This document shows, in pieces, positions 10,277 to 21,137 of a stretch of 64,000 nucleotides of DNA (the stretch's first letter is position 1; each line of letters starts with the position of its first letter). The translations under genes and the position numbers were made by a program. This stretch comes from Agarophyton chilense. Its lineage: Eukaryota > Rhodophyta > Florideophyceae > Gracilariales > Gracilariaceae. Location of the stretch: assembly GCA_030374765.1 (NCBI GenBank), contig JARGXX010000007.1, forward strand, positions 248,001 through 312,000, written 5' to 3'. The notes beneath the pieces are model-generated. The model searched no databases, was not told where the DNA came from, and saw nothing but the letters and a program-made list of their open reading frames with translations.

Positions 10277-13200
10277 TCATGTGCCTTGGGAGGTATTATT
10301 ATGGGTGCCACCCAGTGGTGGTGTTGTGCCACCAGTGGTGGTGTTGGAGAAGTTGGGCTTGGCAGTTGGGTCTCGGTGGAATCTGTTGAGGTAAAATCGA
10401 TGGAAGCGCCAGGGCAATCGAGGGGTGAAAGGGGGTGCGGGGTAGTTTTGGCGAAGTACATGAACGGGGCCAAGAATAGAAGACGATGGTACGAGGCCGA
10501 ACCAGGGGGAGACGTTGTCGGAGTTGGAAGTGTTTGAGATAGGAAGGGGGTGGGCGGTGTGGTTTTGTTCGTCGTCTGTTGCCCATCGGAGGCAGATGCA
10601 ATTGAGAGAGACATCGACTTGATCCTGGGGTGGAACGAGTTCGAGGAACTGAACGAAGGCGAACTCGTTATGAGTGGAAGGGGAAGAAGGGGTGGTGAAG
10701 CAAAGAAGAGAGTTGAGCTTGCAGACCCAGGCGGTGGGAGTGGGGTTGGAGAAGCTGGAACTGGCAACGAGGATGTGGGAGAACTTTGGGGTTTTAGAGG
10801 GACCGAAGGAGGGAGGAGCGAAGATACGTTGAATGAGTGGGAGAGGGGGATCTTTGACGGCGAGCTCGTTTCGATCGGCGATGTAGTCTTCTAGGGTTGG
10901 GGTGAAGCCGCCGACGACGTATGCGGAATTGACGAATGTGAGACGGGTTTGGCGGAGAGTGGGGGAGTCCTGGTTGAGAGCTAGTGTTTCGAGTGGGAGT
11001 GTGACGAAGGAGGGGAGTGCGAGGGTTCCAATCTGTGAGATGATGGCGATAGTGTCTGGGGAGAAGAGGTCTTGAAGGGAAGAGATTGTTGAGTGGGGGT
11101 TTGCTCGAAGGAATTTGTGAGGGGTGATGAGATCGGAAAAGGAGGTGTGCTTGCCATCACGGACGAAACCTGGTTTGCGGGCTTGGAAGGGAGGAGGAGG
11201 GGCATGGGAGGATGAGGTGACGGAAGGATCAGCGGAGAGAGAAATCCAATTGTTGACGGCATCGGAGCGTTCGATGGCACGGATGGTTTCGTTGTGCGCG
11301 GTGGGTCTGCGCTTGGAGGTTCGGAAGTAATGTGCTTTGAATAGGGTATGGGCTTGTTCGAAGATGCCTGCATCGTTGAAGTGGAGACCCCCAAAGCGTC
11401 GAATGTCGTCTACGATGTGATCGAGAAGGTGGACTTTGAGGGTTCCAAGGTTGGAGGTATGCTATGGACCGAGAACATCGACAGCTCTGTGCTTGAAGGA
11501 ATGGATTTGGGAGGCGAGTTTGGCAAGACGAGAAGTGGTCCATTCGGGGACGGAGTTGTAGCACATGGAGGTGAGGAGAAGGTCTGTGTACTTGGAGAAG
11601 ACGGTTGTGATGGGAGCGGAATTGGCTTCGTCACAGCAGCGGTCGAAGAAGGCGCCGATGATGGGGAAGACCATGTCGAGGGCGCGGTAGTCTATTGCTT
11701 CTAGCATGCCGCGGACGCCGTCAGTTGTGAAGAAGCCGTTGAGGGACTGCCCGCTTTCGGAAGTAGAGAAGTCGATGTGGAGGCCGGTAGCTGGGGAATG
11801 GTTTTAGATGGCGGTGAGGATGAAGTTGGAGTGCTTGAGGATGGAGGTGCGGATGGAGTTGAAGGAACGGCGGGAGTTTGTGGAGCTGATGGTGGTGAAG
11901 AGGTGTTCTGATCTGAGACTTTCGATGGCGGCGAGCTTGATGAGTTTGGGAACGCCGAGGTGGAAGTTGTGGAGGGGTTCGAAGTGGAAGATGTTGTATG
12001 GGGTGAGGAGGGGGGTGATGTTGAAAAGGGGGTAAGAATCGAAGAGGGAGGGGTATTTTGCGAGGGAGAGGGAGTGGAGTGCTTGGAGAGCTTGTTCCTT
12101 GAAGTTGCGCGAGACTCTTGGCTTCCGGGCGAGGAGAGCTGCTTTGGAGTGCTTGAGGAGGGAGAAGTGTTTGTTGCGGGCTGCAAGGGTGAGAGGAAGA
12201 GATCGAGGGGGATGGGCGTGAGATTGTTGGTGGAGTTGTGAGCGAGGGACAGAGCATCTGTGGCAGGGGTGCTGGGGGCGGGTGCCGTGGGAGATGGCGA
12301 GAATATCCTTTGCCTCGGGAATGTCTGCGCAGTAGCTGGCGATGATGGGGTGGCATTGACGAAGAACGCCGTCTGCGTCGCGGAAGGGGAAACCGGGGAG
12401 GGCAGAAGAGAAGAGAGGTTGAAGGAGGGAGGAGATGGTCTGCTGTATGAGTTCCATTTTTGTTTGGCGGGGGAGGGAGGAGGAATGAGTGATGATATCT
12501 GCATCTGGAGAAGGGGTGATTGGGGTGAAGGAGGTGGGAAGATAGCCGAGGAGTGTGAGATTGTCGGAGATGCATTTGCGGCGAAAGGAGTCGGAGAAGT
12601 TGAGAAGGGTGATTTGGAGGGGGTACGAGGTGATGGAAGAAGATTTGAAAGAGGTAGAGGACTTGTCGGAGTAGATTTGGACGAGGCCGATGAAGGAGTC
12701 GATACCGGTGGAGTGAGGGAGATGCCAGACGATGTTATCTTTTGTGGACTGCAGGATGGCGGTCTTGAGTGCGGGGACGACTTTTGAGCCGAGGGTGGCT
12801 GCCATGGGGTGTGCGAAGGCGGGGGAGCCGGAGGCGGATGTTTGGGAGATGGGGTGGAAAAAGGTGTTCTTGAAGTGTGCGAGGGCGAGCTTTTGTTTGA
12901 GGACATGGATTTAGTCTTTCTGGAAGAGGGTTGCGGAGAAGCGTTTGTGGGGATCGAAGATGGTGGAGGGGGCGAAACCAATGGACCTGATTCTCTGGTG
13001 GAAGAGGTCTGCCTGGAACTCGAGGCATTGATTTGCGGAGGAGACTGAGTTCTGGAATGTTGATACAGAGAAGTGGGGATCATTAAGGAGAGTGATGAGT
13101 TCGTCAGCCTTTCGTTGTCCAAGCTTGGAGGCGATGGAGGAAATGTAGAGGACCATTTTCTCCAGGTGGGGGTTGTTGAGGGGGGGAGTGGAAGGAGGGA

Positions 13201-13541
13201 GGGGGGAGAGAGCGAGAGAGGAGGGGGAACCGAGAGGGGCAGTGACGACGTGGATGGCGTCCTGGGTGTGGAGGGAGAGAGAGAGCTGGTCTTGGAGGTA
13301 GGAGTCATGGTGTGCGAGAGGGACGTTGTCGAAAGGGCGATGTGACGGAGGAGGATGAGGGGGGAGTTGTGAGGTGGACTTGTGGCGTTTTGTGCGGGGG
13401 GGGGAAGTTGGGTTCATTTCCGCCAGGGGAGAGGAAGCGCTTGTTGGCAAAGAGGCGATGAGGGCACCTTCTCTGGTACCGCTGGAGGGCGGGGATTTCT
13501 CGGGCGAAGAAGGAGCAACCGTTGAAGCAGCACGAAGGCAT
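10277..13541 (-). pseudogene. Plavaka/KDZ-type DNA transposase
   Basis: Coding runs from an ATG at 13541 to a TGA at 10277, about 1,088 codons. The N-terminus is a C2H-type zinc finger (CCFNGCSFF, then RCPH). Near residue 290 is IYSDKSSTSF followed by YPLQITLLNFSDSFRRK and LLGYLPT, typical of Plavaka-type transposases. Near 400-430 come CADIPEAKDIL and HPCHRC. Further on are DGVRGMLEAIDYRALDMVF and KVHLLDHIVDD. Three in-frame stops (near 12911, 11804 and 11462) and one frame change in a run of C near 13395 interrupt it. The run could also be a sequencing artefact. The coding strand is C-rich, which opens a long Ser/Pro-rich shadow frame (11701-13308) that should not be mistaken for the gene. 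Terminal inverted repeats were not found by eye. KDZ and Plavaka elements are known in fungi, where KDZ elements sit near TET/JBP dioxygenase genes. Confidence 0.7.
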
Positions 13542-13900
13542 GGTGGGTGGAGGAGAAGTGGTGGGAAAGAAGTTGGTAGGTGGCGTAAACGGAGAGAGAG
13601 TATGGCGCACACAGGGCACGTGACAGGGGAGGGCGGTTGAGAATAATATAGAATGCAAGGCACGTGAGGTCTGCCAGGTCGGGCTGCGATTCTATTGCGA
13701 TTGATATGGATGGTACTAAATGTTCAATTTCTATTTTGAGGTCCATTTTGGGACCGGTTGTTTGTACTAATCTGTCAATCTAGAGCGCACAAAGATTGAA
13801 TCTGCTCCTGCACCACTTCTCTACTTTTACCTTTAAACTGCAGCGACAGAAAGATTCACGCTAGTTTTACCTCCATCAAAACTAGAAAAACTGCAGATAT

Positions 13901-13932
13901 GTGCTAGTTTTCCTTCCCATACAAACTAGCAC
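13901..13932 (-). repeat. Helitron 3' terminal hairpin
   Basis: A perfect 10-bp stem, GTGCTAGTTT (13901-13910) pairing with AAACTAGCAC (13923-13932), has a 12-nt loop and stands 15 nt before the proposed CTAG terminus (13882-13885). A second, weaker stem of CTAGTTTT and AAAACTAG (13861-13885) overlaps the terminus and reaches into the flank, which leaves some doubt about the exact end. Confidence 0.55.
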
Positions 13933-14022
13933 TCATGAACGAATGAAACTATTTTCGGAAATTAACACCTCCAAATTTGGATAAATTCACCGGTTTTTCG
14001 GTCATTTCAATTCGTCCTTTCT

Positions 14023-17000
14023 TCACCACTTAAATAGCATTCCGAGAACACTGACGGTGAGGTGAGGATTGCAAAACTTTATAGCCTCAGGAAGCACTGG
14101 ATTGATTAGTGGAACTGGCATCGGATGTATCGTCTGTGGATTGTCAGGCGTAAGGCTAGAGTCGTGCAGTAACAACACATGCTCGTTCCTTCGCACTCGT
14201 GACAGCGCCACATACAGCTGACCTGCACAGAAGAAATTTGATTGCGCATCAACAACTAAACCGTTCAGAGTTTTGCCCTGTCCTTTGTGAACTGTTGCTG
14301 CAAATGCAAGTCGAATGGGGAACTGTCTTCGAATCATAGGAATGTCTGCAAAGGAAAACTCAAAATCAATGCGATGCAGCACTTGTGACTCGATTACTTG
14401 ACCGTTTTCGTTGAACCTTGCCACATGCATCGTAAAATGATCCACACGAACTACGACAAACATTTTTCCATTTACCAACACTGGATGCAGAACGTTTCGA
14501 ATAACCATCACAGGAACACCAATTTTGAGGCCCAGATTGTGTGGAGGGATACCAGTAGGAGCATATTCATAGGCAAACTCAGGCACAATAGTGTCCGGAA
14601 TATCTGACTCGGCAGTCTGCGCTCGAAGTGGCTGTACTGTAGTTGCGGATTGCAAAGTGATTTTCTCACCCGGAAAAGATTCAGGGCAGCAGTATTGTGT
14701 TCATCCACCAAATGATTTGTGGATGCAATTATCATTTTGCTGAGATCTACATCTTCTTTGCGCCGCGTCGTGACCCACTTCCACAACAACGTATATGCGG
14801 TTTGCATCACTCCAGTGGACTGCAGTGGAGGTGGTATAGTACTCGAGATGGTGTTGCGCGCAACGGCACGAAAAAAAGCCGCAAACCCCGTATCATCTTC
14901 TTGGCGAACTTGTTCTGTGAGATAAAGAACTTGCACAGAGGAATCTGTCCAGAGATTGCTTTTCCATGGCAGCTCGTTCAAAATGCTTGTATACACTCTT
15001 CGAACGTTCCCACCCGCCTCAGGCTCCATGTACAACTGAGGCTCAACAGGAAGCAACTGTGAGTAGCCGCCGGCGAACACTATAGACAGTCCACCGAAAC
15101 ATGGCGGTTGCGTTTGTGTTTGAGAACTTAGCAAGTCTTTGAGTAGCACGTCCATGAGCTCAAACAACCTTCTGGAGAGCATCAAAACCTGGTCAAGTAC
15201 GAGTAGCTGTAGATTGCGCAAAAGTTCCGCTCGTTGAGACCGGGGACCGTACTTGGACAACAGTGAAAGTTGTGTAGTAGTACTGTCTTTATCTCCCACA
15301 CCCGAACCAAGCAGACTGTGCAATGTGCGACCTCCCTCGTAAAGGGATGCAGCGATTCCCGTTGTAGCTGTCAATTCAACTAGCATTCCTTTTGATTCAC
15401 ATATATCCCGCAACAAATTCAACATATACGTCTTTCCAGTGCCTGCAGATCCTTGTATAAAGAAAACGTTTCCAAGAGTGGTCAGACGATCTTGATCGGA
15501 TTGCTGTCGGAGTTCTAAAGCATTCAAAATCGTATCTAGGACGTGTTTTTGTGTTGGTTTCAATGTATCATACCTGGATTGCAGTGTGCTTGCATTTCGC
15601 ACCACTCTTAATTGGCGAGTGACTAATGCACGATCAGTCTCAGTTTGTTCCTCATTTTGCTGGATATATTGAACAAAGAAGCTATGCTCACGGAGCAAAC
15701 GACCTCCATGGTGGTCAGATATGCTAATAATTCGTCGATACATTTCCAGCTTTCGCTGTTGTTCATCCCCGGCGTGAATATCGCTGCACAGCGCCTTCCA
15801 GTGATCAACAACCATTTTCTCTGCATCTGCGCCTTGCTGATACAGCGTACCTACCAACCGCCGCCGTTCAGATGAAGTGCTGTATATTCGAACTGCCTCT
15901 TCAAACGCAATGGCAAACTTGGTACCGTCACTGAGCAGCCCGCTTGCGATCGCTGCTTCCCGAAATGTGGAAAGCTGCTGTCTGTCAATGGTCCTCGCAT
16001 CTTCGTAAGAACTTGAGGCGCAATTCATAAGTAATAAACGCAGTGAAAAAAGCTCTATTTCGGCAGGAACGACGGCTCGAATTCTGGCGACGCACTGATT
16101 CTCTTCTGACCTCTCCACGACATACATCGACGGATCACAATCGTCTCTCGGCACTTGAGTACTGTCTCCATCAAACTGATTGAGTACACTAGTTGGGAGG
16201 GTTCGATACAGGCGCACCTTTTCATAGTGGGAGAGGTAATCAAGACTGGCATATGTCTCAGGTCTCTGAAAGTACCGTTCCAGTGTTTATGGCTGTGAAG
16301 CCGTGTGAATGTCATTAGGGCTGCGAAGAACAAAACTTCTCTCTCCCTCCAAATGGATTGCAAGTCGCTCCACAGTGGGCAGAATGGAGACGTGACGAAA
16401 CTCAAAGATTCGCCAAGCAGCATTCACGGCACCCACCACACGTGCCCGCATGTAGGCACGGATTTAATTCTGCACCACAGCTGGTTGTTGGGTATCTGTA
16501 CCCGATTCATTCTGGTTGCTAACATTCAGAGCAACTTCTTGTGCTTTGGGCTGCTTAAAAGCATACTTCATGAGGTACGCTACCGCTCCTCCACCCTGCG
16601 TGCGCTCTACATTGATGTGTGAGCGGTACTTCTTAGTGAGTGTAGGATTGTATGGCACGATTTTGAGATCTTCTTCATTTCTTCTTCGGTAAACAACACG
16701 GTTTGTTCCTTCTTCGATGTATGTTTCTTCGACAATCATTGTGCTATCGTACCCAAATCGGCAACGACCTGCACGATTTCGACAATATGAAGAGTGGCGG
16801 TGGCGGTGCATAGATAAAACGAGGGCGCGCAGTTCGTCATCTTCCCCTGGACTTGGTACTTCGGCTCGAATCAGACTGTCAATGGCATCTACGTCTTCTA
16901 CTATTACACCTCCTTCTAACCTTAGCAGGATGTGATGGTGCGGTACGTTTCGTTCTTGAAACTCCAGCTTTGCTGCAAGTCCCAAGCACTTGGACCCAAA

Positions 17001-19160
17001 TAACTGTTCTGAATTCTTTTCGAGGTCTTTCACAATATCGTTGATGTACTGGTTGTACACTCTGGCAATCAAATCTGGGCGGTCAAACGGGCGTGGACGA
17101 TTAGCTGGTGCTGTGAAAGCACTACGATGAGTCGTATCCATGCCTAAACGCTTCACATCCGCTCGCCATACGTTCATTGTGACGGTGATGAATAGCGAAG
17201 GGGGTCCTTTTCTTGCCACAATCGCTTGCACATCCTGTCGTTTACTTTTCCAGTACTTAGAAGAGTTCACTGAGTCATCAGGAAGCAAAATGCGTCCCAT
17301 AAGCCGGAATTGCGCGTCATTCATTCCGCCAGTCGATTGATTTTGCGCTTGAACGATTTCCGTCTCTTGAACTATGTGCGCTTGCTGCTGCCGTTCTAGG
17401 TATTGAAGTTGCATGTCTTCAATGTTCGTTTGTGTGCGAAGCAACCACATTTGCATTAATGGACCACTATTAAGCAAAAAGTTATCTGAATACAGTCGAC
17501 GCTTTGCATTTCGTGCCCAAGTAAGCTTCTGAAGATCCCACTGTTCGAAACCGAGCCCTAAGCTTTCTTGCGTACCATTTCGTGCTTGCAGATACGAACG
17601 CAGGTCAAAAGGTTTATGCTCGTCGCCATACGGGTACAGAAGTGGAAATGTGCCTCTCTCTGCTAGCATAGAAGACGGTTTCAGCAATTTATACCGCACT
17701 CGAGGGTTGCTGTTTGAGTTTACTGCAGCCCATGCTTGCTCCGTGTCGCCTGTGATAGCTGCGTGTTCTTCCGTAACTTTGCCCTCAATCAAGTGAGGCA
17801 CCTGGGCCTCGACATGGTACAGACCGCCTGGATCGACTACGAAGGTTCTCATCATGGATGGTCCAGTTCCAGGAGCATCTTCGGACATCGGACCTGCACC
17901 TTCGTTGTCACCAGACACTGTTGCAGTTCTGGTGCCCTCACATCCGCGCACTATCACTCCCTCGTTCGCAGCTTGCGAGCTTACGTCAACCGTATTTTCT
18001 TCTTGTGCCTGCATTTGCTCCGTTGTCAGCATCGCTCGATACCGCTCTCGCCCCACATCAGGTTTGGGCTGAATCACCTCGTAAAGTCTCGGAACCATGT
18101 GCTTCAGGTTGATGTCTTGGATAAACGCTCGCAGGTTTGCTCGTGTATAGTGAGCAGGATCCAGAGAAGACGGCCCTGCGCCCCAAAGAAAATTATACCG
18201 CGTGCTGCTCTGTCTGTGTGCCGGGAGAGCGAGTGCTGCAGTTCCTTCTAGTCTGAGAAACGAAGGGCCACATCCTGTGACATAGGACATGTCCATTAAC
18301 GCTTGAGTGGTGGCAAAAAGCGTATTCAAGTTTAAGGAGTTCGAGTGGAATGCTCTTGAACGGTATATGCTTCGTATTTCTTCATTAGTATGGCGTCTAC
18401 GAAATGTGACCCCCCATCCTGAATTTCGTTTCATGCCACAACAGACTCCATGTACCTCTTTTCCTAAAAGCACACACCCACACCACTTGCAACTATGAAT
18501 TCGTAACGTCCAGTCTTCGTACGGACACGAACCATAGGTGTGTGAAAACTCACCGCATCTTCTGCATCTGCGGGTTCCTACGGTGGACGACGTCTCAAAC
18601 TCAGGAATGTTTGCACGAGTGGCTGGATCAATCCATGCTTGAGCAGCATCGGAATCCCATGCGTAGTAAACGCGATACAATCCACGATCTGGACGTCCGG
18701 CAAACAGCATGACGGTCGAATCAAGCTCTTGGAGCGATTGTTGTTCTTCTGAATGAATAGCAAAAGTAGGAACCTGCTGAAGCTCTGACTCAGCGGATAG
18801 TGCGGGAGCTGGAGTGATTTCATCTTCTTCAACTTCCATCGGAGCAGGCATCTCTTCTTCGACATTAGCCCGAGGATGGTTTTCAGTGGTTCTCGTGGTA
18901 CTTGGAAGTGATCCACCGATGTTTGTTGGAGCTGTAATGATTTCATTTTCGTTCCAATCCGCGACGACGACTGGATCTTGCACATGCGGACCAGTTTCGT
19001 TTACTTGTACTTCATCTGGAGCATCTTCGACAGTAACCGTTACTCTTACGGGTCCTTCCACTCCTGCTATTGTCGCGCCTCGGTTTTCTCCAGAACCTCT
19101 TCTTCTTCTTCGCCATCTCACGCCTCCATAATTTTGTCTCTCTTCTTCTTCTTTGTTCAT
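14023..19160 (-). pseudogene. Helitron Rep-helicase protein
   Basis: About 1,710 codons run from the likely ATG at 19160 (MNKEEEERQN) to a TGA at 14023. Residues 1-200 are charged and low in complexity. Near 210-260 are Cys-rich fingers (RCRRCGEFSHTYGSCP; CKWCGCVLLGKEVHGVCC). The Rep nuclease shows the HUH motif as VPHHHILLRL (about residue 739) and the two-Tyr motif as AYLMKYAFK (about 861). The Pif1-type helicase has Walker A GSAGTGKTY (about 1240); Walker B is altered (LVLDQVLMLS for the usual DEISM type), as is the next motif (AGGYSQLLPV for GDFxQLPPV). The C-terminal part has FAATVHKGQGKTL and QLYVALSRVR. Two in-frame stops (near 16464 and 16287) lie between Rep and helicase, and one base appears lost near 14668. 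The copy is therefore probably inactive. Confidence 0.85.
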
Positions 19161-19381
19161 TTTATTTTGAGCTTGTGCTAGCTCTTCGAATCTACGACAA
19201 AGTTTATGTAATATAAAAAACGAACACAACTAAACCGTGTGAAGAAAAATGTTTGATCTTTGGTTGCAGTTTGTTGCTTTGCACCCACCGGGGCTGGTTG
19301 CATGCCGCTGTCTTAATTAAAAAAAAAGCTGCAAGACTTATATAATACCCAATGCAACTCATGCGCAGCACAGGGACTCTT

Positions 19382-19419
19382 GACACACTTCTGTTGAAAA
19401 GTGACGGACGAAGTGTGTC
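19382..19419. repeat. 10-bp inverted repeat, hairpin-forming
   Basis: GACACACTTC (19382-19391) and GAAGTGTGTC (19410-19419) are perfect reverse complements with 18 nt between them. They lie about 220 bp upstream of the Helitron Rep start. The site may mark the 5' end region of the Helitron or be a flanking feature. Confidence 0.4.
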
Positions 19420-21137
19420 CAGCCGGTTTTCAAGCCGTATGCCGTTTAACCCGCGTCCGGTTGTCGGGATGGGTTTGCTATTACTCACGGCAATACTCTC
19501 TGACACGCAGTGGAGCTAGCGCTTTCCAGCCCCCAGAGGTACGACACGGCGGCCGCCGCAGACTCTGCACAGCAAGGTCTGCTGGTATAAGGTCTGGGAA
19601 ACCCTCAAGACCTCCTGAATCGCCGTCAAACGATCAGTGTACCACGCAGCACCTGACTTTTCCCAGATCCGTAGTAATCAGTGGGTTACAACGATGGCGG
19701 CCTGCACACGAGCTAGGCCTTGCCTAGGTCCCAGGGCTGTGAATCACAGCACTCATCAGTCTCTTGTCATAGAGTGCTGTGGCCCATGCCTGAAATTTGG
19801 AGGTTTTTTTGTGGTTAGGGTCAAGAACCGAGTTGTCTGACCCGGTTCGGTTCATCATCAGTGCACCATATATGCTGTTTTGGAGCCTGAGGGTCGGAGG
19901 TGTAACGTATTCTGATTGGTCGGCACTTGGGCGGCGCACGGCACTGTAGCAAAGTGCACTCGATCATTATTGGGTGGGAGTGCATTTGCCTGCCACGGGT
20001 CAGACGTGTAGGGAGATTTGGCGCGAAGGGGCCCCCCTCATACTGATGACAATCATTACTAGGGAGAAAGAATGGATCGATCTACAGTGTTGGATCTCCG
20101 ACGTGGTGTGCACCAAGGTGTAACGCTTCGCCTTCAGGGACGGTGTTGACGTCCGTGCGCCTCGTGCGAGGCGAGAGCGCAGTAAATGACACGTGTTGTG
20201 TGATCTGCACACCACAGTGTGCTCCGTAGTTTGCACGGACGAAATAGTGTGCATCCGCCGGCGGTGGTCTTAGGCCATCAGCCGATACGACAAGCAGTAT
20301 GACAACTGTGTCCAACAGCCAAGAGGTGGGGTATATGACGGCCGGCGGTCTACTGGAATGAGCCGGCTCATTATACGTAAGGGAGAGTCGTATGTTACGG
20401 CTAGCATGAGGATAGCTGCGATTGCTACTGAAACTGATCACGGAGAAACACGATTCGGTTCTTTTTGAGATATAGAAATTTCGTTGGAGGTATAACGAAC
20501 CTCAGTCAGAACCACCACTTCGAGATTAAGAATTTTCCCAAACGAACCCCTTGAGTGTTCCAAAGCGTAGCTTCATAGCGCGACATTGACGCGGACGCAC
20601 TTGAAACGGGTAGCTTGTAGCGGGAAAAGTAGTTACAAGGCGGATGCTACACAAACCAAGGGCTGTTTTGGCTCTAAGTCAGCGTAATCGCAGACGATCT
20701 TCCTACATCAGGAGCGGGGCATTTGCGACTTGTGGTCGCAACGCATCCTCACAGTGCCCAATAGGCTTTCGAGAGGTCTGTACAATTCTCTTAGCGACAC
20801 AAAGCAAGTATGTGAGATGGGTGCATGCCAAACGTTCGAAAGGAGACGCACCGTCCTGTGGGCTTGTGCGTGTACATATTTGCAAAACGGGTTTGGTCTG
20901 GTTCATACTCTACAGTTGGTCACAGGTCAAGGCGATGCTCACACCCCCGCAGTCGCGAACGACAACTTTGACTTAAGTTGCCAAAGGCTCGCTGTACCTG
21001 AGCATTCGGCGGTGACCATTGCGCCGTCAGTGTGAGCGTAAAGCACTGCGAGCACAGCCTGTTGGTTCGCCGCCAGTACGTGTGCGTTGTGCTTTTTCTC
21101 TCGCAACGAGCGTGAGGAAAATAAACAAGCTCACCGG
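19420..21137. other. Region without a recognised gene
   Basis: About 1.7 kb of mixed composition lies between the Helitron and the membrane-protein gene. Open frames are short on both strands and none shows a known motif. No LTR, transposase or RNA gene was recognised. The last 150 bp before 21138 should contain the 3' untranslated region of the minus-strand gene that ends there. Confidence 0.4.

Larger units (their letters stand above)
13882..19400 (-). mobile_element. Helitron (rolling-circle transposon), right end approximate
   Basis: The element encodes a Rep-helicase. Its 3' end is proposed at 13882, where the minus strand reads hairpin, 15 bases, then CTAG followed by T, as is usual for Helitrons (CTRR end, insertion between A and T). 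The 5' TC end could not be fixed; the right limit near 19400 is a guess, placed at an inverted repeat (19382-19419) beyond the start of Rep. No target duplication is expected for this class. Confidence 0.65.

Noticed and set aside
11701-13308. A 535-residue Ser/Pro-rich open frame on the minus strand
   Set aside because: It is a shadow of the C-rich Plavaka transposase gene in another frame; the motifs lie in the neighbouring frame.
1365-19160. Non-standard genetic code (TAA/TAG read as Gln), since nine of eleven internal stops are TAA or TAG and most confident gene ends are TGA
   Set aside because: The two intact host genes use no internal TAA or TAG although one is full of CAA, two internal stops are TGA, and CAA/CAG vastly outnumber TAA/TAG in the broken genes. 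Point-mutation decay is simpler.
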